Source of the DNA: Salvia splendens | Lineage: Eukaryota; Streptophyta; Magnoliopsida; Lamiales; Lamiaceae | Reading direction: 5' to 3' | Assembly (NCBI RefSeq): GCF_004379255.2 | Contig: NC_056044.1 | Coordinates: forward strand, 11,076,001-11,140,000 | DNA length: 64,000 nt | Part shown: piece by piece, positions 56,329-64,000 of the stretch | Layout of the letters: each line of letters begins with the position of its first letter | How positions within the stretch are numbered: the first letter of the stretch is position 1 | Made by a program: the position numbers and the translations under genes | Notes under the pieces: generated by a model | What the model was told of the DNA's origin: nothing | The model's input: only the letters and a program-made list of their open reading frames with translations | Databases searched by the model: none

Positions 56329-56368
56329 CTCCCCCCCTTCCCGCTTCACTCAAGCTTGTCCCCAAGCT
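56329..56368 (-). repeat. Hairpin followed by G-rich purine tract (element D)
   Basis: Minus strand: AGCTTG (56363-56368) pairs with CAAGCT (56353-56358) around GGGA. It is followed by GCGGGAAGGGGGGGAG (56329-56344). Homologous in place to 18806-18856 and 44655-44704. Confidence 0.78.
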
Positions 56369-56438
56369 ATCCTAGGGAAGTAAGAACAACACTACACAGA
56401 CCAAACAACACAAAACAAACAAACAACAAACTTCTCAC

Positions 56439-56546
56439 ACTTAGACCGTACACCGGGCTAAGTGGGAGAAATCATAACAAACAAAACCAAAACATGCAAA
56501 AACAGAACAACCCCGTCTCACACTTAGACCACGGAGTGGGCTAACT
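56439..56546 (-). repeat. Two ACTTAG...CTAAGT hairpins (element D)
   Basis: Copies at 56439-56463 and 56522-56546. Inner arms on the minus strand are CCG/CGG and CCAC/GTGG. The second copy has one change in the outer stem (AGTTAG). Confidence 0.8.
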
Positions 56547-56664
56547 GTGGGAAGTTGCAACACGTATATACAGAACAGAGCATGCTGGCACAGATAAACG
56601 CAAATAGAAAATGAAAAAAATTAAAAGATGAAAAGTAAAAGTTACTTGGTTTTGGGGGAGGGAA

Positions 56665-59372
56665 TCAATTAGGGGTCTGGCCCCCGCGGGAGCCAGACTT
56701 GGGCGGGGCGGACGGTTGGGTCACCTTGGCTTTCTTCTTTGCCAGAGATTCCGACGTCTCCTTCTCTGTCTCACTCGGTCTGGGGACTGTCTTCTTCACG
56801 ATCAACGGTCTAGTGGAGGATGGGGTAGTCAAGGGCTTCGATGCCTGTGGGGGTTTCGGAATAGCTACACTTCCTGGACCTGGTGATCTGGAACCGCTGC
56901 CAGGTCCAAAAAGTGACTTTGGTGCATCAGGGAATCTCTCACGAAACCACTTTGCCATCATCATCATTAGTGAGACGCCCTCCGCTATCCTCTTAGTGTG
57001 CTTAGACGATGTGGCCACAAGATCATTAATGCGCCCTTGAGGGCCACGATTTCCTCCCTAACTAGCCCGACTTTCATTCTGACTTCAGTTACCTCCTTCC
57101 TTATTTTCTCTACCTCGACACTGTCCTTTTTATTACCCCGTAGGGTCACAATCCCGTCCAGAACCATCTTAATTTCAGATCGCATCCATCCCACCTTCTG
57201 TCTCATTTCTTCAACTCCGATCTTAGCACCTGCCTCCACACTCGCCGTTTCCTGCTTCACCGGAACTTCTGACCCGCCAACCTCGTAAAAACATACCTCC
57301 TTTCCATGCGTATATAGGAGCCCCTTGTTGAAGAAATAATCCATATTGAAAACTTCCGGGGGTAGGCACATCTCCACTCCTCGACAGGCTTTATGGACTT
57401 TCAAGATCACGTTGCGCTGCAAATAAGCCCCTAGGAGATGACATGTGTATAAATGCCTGGAAGGGTTGGCAGTTACCTGGTGGCAAGCCTGGGCAAGCCA
57501 ATAGCCTAGATGAATACGGACCCCCTTGGCCATACACCAAGTAAAACAAAGGTCGGGGGTTGTCAAGGCGTTGTTGGCGGTGCCCATCAGATTATAGCTA
57601 ATAAATGTCTGGGCAAATCGCAGGATTCTGTTCTCGATGTGGTGGGCTTTCGAAAAGCTGGTCTTAAACTGACCCACCCTTGGGTGGGTAACAAACTCCC
57701 AAGCACTCTGTGGCTTGAAACCGGGTGTGGACTTAGGCGGTCCTACCATTCTCTCATTCCATAAACCTTCGTCGTCCTGTGTACGTGTCAGCAAACCCAT
57801 CCGGAGAGTCCACTCTCTGATGCTCATCACGTGCTCTTCATTGAAGAGGCGAAAGTTAATGGAGTCAGCATCCAAGTCAGTGGTGGACTTAAACCGGAAG
57901 GTCGAAAAGAATTCTCGTGCCAAGGCGATCGGAACCTCGAAGGTGCTGTGCTTGAGCAGCCAGTCAAATCCGATTGCCTCTATGTACTCCCGAAATTCAT
58001 TGTTGGACGCAATCTCCTTGAGCTCCTCTGGGTCATACATCTTCCCGGACTTAGCATACTTTCCCACGGCGCTCTTCTCTTTGTACGTCGCGGCACGTTT
58101 TGGGTCAGTGAACTTCCTCACAGCGTCTAGCAATTCCTTGGTGATCCAGATTTCTATAGGCTCGAAATTGGGCTCCTCTTCTTGTTCCTCGTCGGAATCA
58201 CTGGACCTAGCAGGGCTTTCGGATCCAGCAGCGTATGGTACCTTAGCAGGTGGAGGAAGAGAGGGTTCAACGGACTTCCCTTTTGCTTTCTTGGTCGAGG
58301 AAGGAGCAATCTGTTTTCCCTTCCTCTTTCTCTCGGTCGCGTGGCGGCTTTCCTCCTCTTCTTTCTCCCCACTGCTAGGTCTGGGAGAGTTTGCCTGCTC
58401 AGGGGCTGCGGTTGCTAGACCCAGTGATCCTTCCTCCGTTTGCTGGATGGATTCAACAATCTCATCAATCAAGCTCCGACGAGCTTGCCTCCTTACTTCC
58501 CTTGCACTTATCAGCGAAACAGTACCCTCTGGAACATCGATCAGATCTACCAATAAATTCATCCCGTCGCCGGCGGGCTCCTGTAGCTTTTCAGAAATGA
58601 GGGCTTCTCCCTCCTCATTCAACAAAGGGGTTGCCCATGTGATGTATATAGGGGTTTCTACCCCAACCAACTCTTCCTCATCCTGGGCCTTAGTACCCAC
58701 AGCTTTTTTAGGGGTCTTCCCCTCACTTACATTCTCATAAACATGGGCCTTACTGCCCCCAAAAACTTCCAGGGTTTCCCCCTCCACAGCCTTCTCGGAA
58801 ATTAGGGCTTCGTCGCCCTCCGAAACACTCACAAAAAAACCAGGGGTTTCCCCCTCTTCGAATTTCTCAGCAACAGGGGTTTCCCCTTCAGTAATACTAA
58901 TAGGCAAAACAGCAGACAGATCCACACTCACAGATGTACCTACGGTTTCTTTCCCAACAAAATCCACAGCAGCTATTACAGGGTTCACCCCCTCAGAGAC
59001 AACAGCTTCTTTATCAGACAAAACAGGGGTTTCCCCCTGAACGAACGAATCTAACCTTGGTTCGCTTACAACCAACAGTTCTAACCCCGCTGCCAGATAT
59101 GCATCCTCTCCTCGTATGTCTGCGATGGTTGTTTCTGCGACGGTATGAACGGCCACTGGTTGGGGTGGTGAAGCCCCTGAAATTTTTGGTGGTGGTGGTA
59201 CGGAAGATGTTGAAGCGGCCTGTACGGTCTGTTCCATCATGGTGGTGAACATAGCGAATGCTCTCATCGCTTCTTCCGGCCCCCCAAGCTTTTGCAATAG
59301 GTCGGCCATGAACGCCGCTGCGTTAGAATCGCCGGATCCTGAAATGCTTCCTGTGTTCTTTGTGTTCTCCAT
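56665..59372 (-). pseudogene. Extra ORF of element D (Athila 'env-like'), near intact with a late frame change
   Basis: 795 codons are open from ATG 59372 to 56985; the C-terminal 100 or so residues continue in another frame (to 56665) after a frame change near 57000-57030. The N-terminal 300 residues are acidic with repeated EGETP-type motifs. A basic patch TERKRKGKQIAPSSTKKAKG lies near residue 345-365. The core spans residues about 455-680: FREYIEAIGFDWLLKHS, ALAREFFSTFRFKSTTDLD, SINFRLFNEEHVMSIREWTL, CFTWCMAKGVRIHLGYWLA, CHLLGAYLQRN. A heptad-like helix follows. No membrane segment is seen. This is the most complete copy of the ORF here. Confidence 0.8.
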
Positions 59373-59961
59373 GGCAGATTCTGTAGAATTGTTACAAGAA
59401 CTCGGATGAAAATTGCTCCGATTAGGGTTAGAGAAAAGATAGGATTTGAGAGAAAAATTTGGGGAATTTTTGTAGAGAGAGAGTGGGTTATGATATGGAA
59501 AATAAAGGCTACAGCACGGTTATAGCCTGTGGGTATGGGAGAGGACGGTTTGCAGGCTGTTGCAGGCGTGACGCTAGCAACCATACGCCTCCCCATAAAG
59601 TTACCTTTTGAAATTCGTACCGGCGCTGACTCCCTCCAAAATTTTAATCCTCAATTCCCTTTCCCCATGTGAACATCTCTGCAATACCATACTTAGAAAA
59701 ACATCAAACTAAAATGAAACGCCAGACTCCCAGGTCAAGGATATGACAGTATAAAATTTCCCTTAAGGAGTCTGGTATTCCGAAATTTTTTTTTCTTTTT
59801 TTTTATTTGTTTGGGTTTTCTTGATTTAAAGAAAGCGATTAAACATTTACAAATTTTTTTTTCAAGTGCTCTCAAGATTCCCTAGGTCAAGATATATTTA
59901 TAAAAAATTTCCTAGTCACCTAACCGAGGAATTCACTAAGAACACTTCCTTCCCAGGCCAG
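59373..59961 (-). promoter_or_regulatory. Spacer and leader before the extra ORF of element D
   Basis: Non-coding. On the minus strand GGCTATAACCGTG (near 59517) is followed by a CT/A-rich leader and CTAACCCTAATCG (telo-box-like, near 59420) before the ATG. The same style of leader precedes the ORF in A and B. Confidence 0.4.
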
Positions 59962-60906
59962 TTAGGCGATATCAGGGAGTGCGCGTAGCGGCACTTCGTC
60001 CACTACACACATCTCCGAGTTATCCCTAAATACCTTCACCCTTTGACCATTGACAAGAAAAGGAGTAGAGTTTGAAGCACTTCCCTGGATCTCTACTGCT
60101 CCATTTGCACGAAGACTCACAATAGTGTATGGTCCAATCCATTTAGACTTCAGCTTTCCAGGCATTCACTTGAGCCGGGATTGGAACAGGAGAACTTTCT
60201 GCCCAACTTGTAGTTCCTTGGTCCTGAGATTCTTATCATGCCAGAGTCTCGTCTTTTCTTTGTACCACATTGCCGATTCATATGACTCCAGCCTCAGCTC
60301 CTCCAACTCCTGTAGCTGCAATTTTCGTTCTTCTTCGCAGGACTGGGGTCGCATGTTGATCTCCTTGACCGCCCAATATGCTCGGTGTTCTACTCCCACG
60401 GGCAAGTGGCACATTTTGCCAAACACAAGCCTGTAGGGTGACATCCCAATAGGCGTCTTGTATGCTGTCCTATAAGCCCATAGTGCATCTCCAAGCCTCT
60501 TACTCCAGTCCTTCCTAGACGGATTAACCATCTTCTCCAATATCGCCTTTATCTCCCTATTGGAGATCTCCGCTTGCCCATTTCATTGAGGATGGTACGG
60601 TGTGGAAAGGCGGTGGTGCACTCCGTACTTTCTCATTAGAGCTTCAATAGTCCAGTTACGGAAATACGTCCCATTATCAGATATTATCGCTCTGGGAACT
60701 CCGTACCTGTTAAAGATGTTGGCTCTAAGAAATTTCGCTACCTCATTAGCTTCACAAGATGTGGTCTCCTTGGCCTCTATCCATTTCGAAACATAATCAA
60801 CTGCCACAAGTATGTACGTATTTCCATATGAACACGGAAATGGACCCATGAAGTCCATTCCCCAGACATCGAAGATCTCACAAACAATCACTGGAACTTG
60901 CGGCAT
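59962..60906 (-). pseudogene. Integrase of element D, zinc finger missing
   Basis: Starts at [20 protein letters not shown]. Catalytic residues are in [24 protein letters not shown] and, after a stop at about 60583, [16 protein letters not shown] sequence near 60550. The C-terminal KLKSKWIGPYTIVSLRANGA ends at 59962 after a stop near 60165. The N-terminal zinc-binding part seen in A and B is absent because of a deletion between 60925 and 60970. Confidence 0.85.
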
Positions 60907-60946
60907 TTCGTCTTTCCTGGAGATTCCCCCCGTCTGTTGACACCTC

Positions 60947-62541
60947 TCACCTTGAAAAATATCCTAGACCTGTTAACGCCATGATCTTTTCCCAACTGAT
61001 AGGTCTAGGAAATATCCCTACATAGTACAGATGCTCTTCTGGAAATGCATCAGATATAGCTTCGTCGGTCTCACCTTGAAAAATACGACTCAAGTGGTCG
61101 ACTACCTTATTCTCTGTTCCCTTCTTGTCTCTAACTTCCCAGTCAAATTCCTGTAAAAGTAACACCCAACGGATTAACCTTGGCTTAGACTCCTTCTTCG
61201 CCAGTAAGTACTTTATTGCAGCGTGATCAGTGAAGACTATCACCCTCGACCCAAGCAAATATGGTCGGAATTTTTCAAAGGAATACACGACTGCCAACAT
61301 TTCCTTTTCCGTGGTATCATAGTTTTTCTGGGCCTGATTGAGCGTTTTTGACGCATAAAAAATCACGTAGCTTTTCCCATCCACTCTTTGACCTAGCACC
61401 GCTCCCACTGCTTAGTCACTTGCGTCGCACATTATTTCAAATGGCAAACTCCAATCTGGTGCTCTGATAATGGGAGCAGAAACTAATCTATCCTTCAACA
61501 ACTGAAAAGCTTTCTTGCACTCCTCATCGAAAACAAAATCAACATCGTTATGTAACAAGTGAGTGAGTGGTTGAGCAATCCTTGCGAAATCCTTTATAAA
61601 CCTTCTATAAAATCCTGCGTGCCCTAGGAAACCTCTCACTTCTTTCTGATTCGTCGGGTAACGCAGTTTTGAGATCACCTCAACCTTTGCTCGATCTACC
61701 TGTATTCCTCTTTCTGATACCACATGCCCTAGGACAATTCCCTCAGGGACCATAAAGTGGCATTTTTCGAAATTCAAACCAAATGCTTTTCCTGACACCT
61801 CCTCAGCACTATATCCAAACTTGTCAAACATGAGTCAAATGAGTTCCCGTACACAGTGAAGTCGTCCATAAAAATCTCGATGCAATCCTCCAGTAGGTCC
61901 GAGAAGATACTCATCATACACCGCCGAAAAGTGCCTGGCGCATTGCACAGATCGAACGACATCCTTCTGTAAGCATACGTTCCAATGGGACACGTGAAAG
62001 TTGTCTTCTCCTGGTCCTCGGGATCCACATAGATTTGAAAATACCCACTATATCCGTCCAGGAAACAGAAATATTGCTTGCCCGCCAACCTCTCCAACAT
62101 CTGGTCAATGAAAGGTAACGGGAAGTGATCCTTCTTAGTAGCCTCGCTCAGCTTACGGTAGTCAATACACATCCTCCACCCAGTAACAAGTCGAGTGGGG
62201 ACCAACTCATTTTTATCATTCTTGACCACCTGTATTCCCGACTTCTTTGGTACCATATGCACTGGACTAACCCATTCACTGTCGGGTATAGAATAAATGA
62301 TTCCTAGGGATAGCAGCTTCAATACTTCCTTCAGCACTTCTTCCCTCATGTTCGGATTCAACTTGCGTTGCGGATCTCTGTAAGGTTTTGCTCCTTCTTC
62401 TAATCGAATGTGATGCATGCACAGATCTGGGCTGATTCCTACCAAGTCAGAGAGTGTCCACCCAATAGCTTTCTTGTTCCTCCGAATCACCATCAACAAT
62501 TCCTCTTCTTGTCCCTTGGTCAAGCTGCTGTTACTAATCAC
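60947..62541 (-). pseudogene. RT-RNase H of element D, broken
   Basis: [52 protein letters not shown], and FMDDFTVYG at the active site; YRRMSFDLCNAPG has Phe-Asp where relatives have Phe-Gly. A one-base loss near 61785 shifts the frame at the [10 protein letters not shown] motif. A TAA at about 61410 interrupts CDASDYAVGA. RNase H motifs [32 protein letters not shown] and KVVDHLSRI are readable. The frame ends at 60947 in filler sequence. Confidence 0.87.
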
Positions 62542-62597
62542 CGGGAAATTTTCATTCTCCTCTAGATACGCATACTTGAGCCCAGGTGGAAGTATCT

Positions 62598-63984
62598 TCA
62601 GTTCTTTCTTAGGAACGTCTTTTTCTTGAGGTCTGTCGACTCAGTCGTTATTCCCTTCGTAGACTTAGTAGAATTTTCCATGCTCGCCACATAAGGTGTC
62701 CTCCTTGATCTAGCTAGCTCCGAGTTCGTGCAGAATTCCAGAATCGCTTCAGCTAGTTCATCATCTGATAACTCACTCGTTTTCATGGCTTCACACCAAC
62801 TGGCTACTTCTCTATCAATAGTATGACTCATCTCGGATTTCTCGATCTGTACCTGCATTAATTCTGTCTCAAGATATTCCTGGACCAGGGGGTTAATAAC
62901 ATCTATAGCATGCAAATTTTCAACGTCAAGAGGTTTTTTCATTGCCTCATCTATGCTGAATGTATATTTTTCCCCATTATAATCAAGGCAAATGGTGCCA
63001 TCAAAGACATCAATGATAGTCTTGGCGGTATGTAAGAAAGGTCTCCCTAAAAGTACTCTGCCAGACTCTGCAGACTCATTATCGCTCATCTTTATCACAT
63101 GAAAATCAGCTGGGTACAAGAAATCATGTACTCTTACTATCACATTCTCAAGCACTCATTCAGGACAGATACACGACCTATCCGCTAGCTGGATCACTAC
63201 TTTCGTATTCACCATGCTCACTCCTACTAATTTCTTGTATATAGACAGTGGTAACACATTTATCGAACCCCTAAATCACACATGGCATGCTCAATTTTTA
63301 TTTCACCAATAGAGATGGGCAAAGTAAACATACCTGGATCATTGCACTTCGAAGGCATCCTCCGCTTTTGAATCACTGCGGAGACGTTCTCGCCTATCAA
63401 AATTTTTCTACTGGGTCTAGCCTTCCCAGCTATAAATTCCTTGATGAACTTGCTAAACACCGGCAATTTCAAAGCCTGTAAGAATGGTAGATTGATCTCC
63501 AATTTCCCAAAAATATCCATGAAGTCTACCGGTTCTTCCTTCTTCTTCTTGGCTTCCCCCCGGCTTGGGAAAGGTTTCAATTGCTTCCCTGCTCCTGTAG
63601 AACTTTCAGCCGAGAACTCTCCAGTTTCTTCCCTTACTACATCGTTCTCTATCTCTGGCTCTGGGTTGAGGAAGAATGGTTCAGTTGACCTAGGCAAGGG
63701 CCTCTCCAAATCTCCTGCTTTAAAGTCATCCTTGATCAAGAATTTTCACCCTCCAAGTTCCTGGCCCTCGGAATTGTATCCTCTTCCTTCTTGCCTTCCT
63801 TGGGATCTGTCGCTTCCTTCGTTCTTACCACTGGCCCCTCATATCCTTTCCCGGATCTCAAGGTAATCTGACTTATATTCGCTCTATCAGGTGGTCTTAC
63901 TGAGGCGGGAATCTTTCCTTCATTCCCCCTCATATCACTCAAAGAAGTGGCTATCTGGGATAATTGCTTTGCCAGCATATCCAT
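62598..63984 (-). pseudogene. Protease and gag C-terminal part of element D (cut by window end)
   Basis: From the window end: gag C-terminal helix MDMLAKQLSQIATSLSDMRG, ITLRSGKGYEGP, then FMDIFGKLEINLPFLQALKL and the protease. One base is missing inside the active-site codons (DLG then V, near 63266), and a TGA lies at 63156-63158. Downstream, VRVHDFLYPADFHVIKMSD and LLGRPFLHTAKTIIDVFDG continue to a linker ending near 62598. Confidence 0.85.
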
Positions 63985-64000
63985 TGCTGCCTTTTGCTCT

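Larger units (their letters stand above)
55243..56664 (-). other. 3' noncoding region of element D
   Basis: Contains the LTR-adjacent hairpin with an 8-bp stem (CATGCTTG/CAAGCATG, 55261-55280), a 61-bp tandem duplication, four identical triloop hairpins, an (AAAAAC)n-like run at 56283-56320, a hairpin with G-rich tract, and two ACTTAG-type hairpins. No gene. Confidence 0.75.
53729..64000 (-). mobile_element. Element D: Athila-type Ty3 retrotransposon, runs off the window
   Basis: 3' LTR 53729-55242, structured noncoding region to 56664, extra ORF 56665-59372, integrase 59962-60906, RNase H and RT 60947-62541, protease and gag C-terminal part to the window end. Primer site and 5' LTR are outside. 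Order and domains match A and B. Several frameshifts, stops and one filled deletion inactivate pol. Confidence 0.9.

Overview
The window is nuclear DNA from a flowering plant, most likely an asterid-type eudicot (Lamiales is a guess from overall character). It holds an intronless GT8 galacturonosyltransferase-like gene, Stowaway MITEs with TA target duplications, a PIF/Harbinger element with a TAA duplication, and a large nest of LTR retrotransposons. There is no bacterial, phage or CRISPR signal. I saw no rRNA or tRNA gene.

Positions 1-15.8 kb are gene-near DNA. They hold a small PIF/Harbinger element (1316-3150) with one intact Myb/SANT-type ORF and no transposase. There are also six well-bounded Stowaway-type MITEs (five of about 250-253 bp and one of 258 bp), a shorter 199-bp MITE, an inverted-repeat element carrying snRNA-promoter-like USE+TATA modules (3.8-5.0 kb), LTR fragments (5.5-7.3 kb), and an RNase H-like coding scrap (8.3-8.5 kb). 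The only ordinary host gene is a PARVUS/GATL1-like gene at 11160-12143, which appears to lack about 25 conserved residues in frame.

Positions 15.8-64 kb are a five-element nest. Element C is a chromovirus-like Ty3 element on the minus strand, with nearly all of gag-pol deleted. Its 3' LTR was split by element A, an Athila-type Ty3 element on the minus strand (15874-51386), and its 5' LTR was entered by element D, a second Athila-type element on the minus strand (53729 to beyond the window end). Element B, an Athila-type element on the plus strand (24134-47569, two 1505-bp LTRs), sits inside the RNase H region of A. Element E, a Ty1/copia element on the minus strand (28606-37515, TSD TGAGC), sits between protease and RT in B. 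The order C, then A, then B, then E follows from the nesting.

A and B carry a tRNA-Asp-type primer binding site; that of D lies outside the window. Where preserved, A, B and D have gag, a DLGAS-type protease, RT with FMDDF (lost in A), RNase H and integrase. Each also has an extra ORF downstream of pol (the 'env-like' Athila ORF, here with a nuclear-localisation-like basic patch and no membrane segment), then a long structured 3' noncoding region before the 3' LTR. All three are dead through stops, frameshifts and deletions. E has similar LTRs but an ancient, unreadable pol, so it was probably moved by other elements.

The most interesting signal is in the Athila 3' noncoding regions. Seven copies of a roughly 25-nt hairpin, two or three per element, keep one outer stem while the inner stem changes in a compensatory way. 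A second hairpin is followed by a G-rich purine tract far from the LTR, and a third abuts the LTR. In addition, each Athila family is peppered with its own short near-palindromic word.
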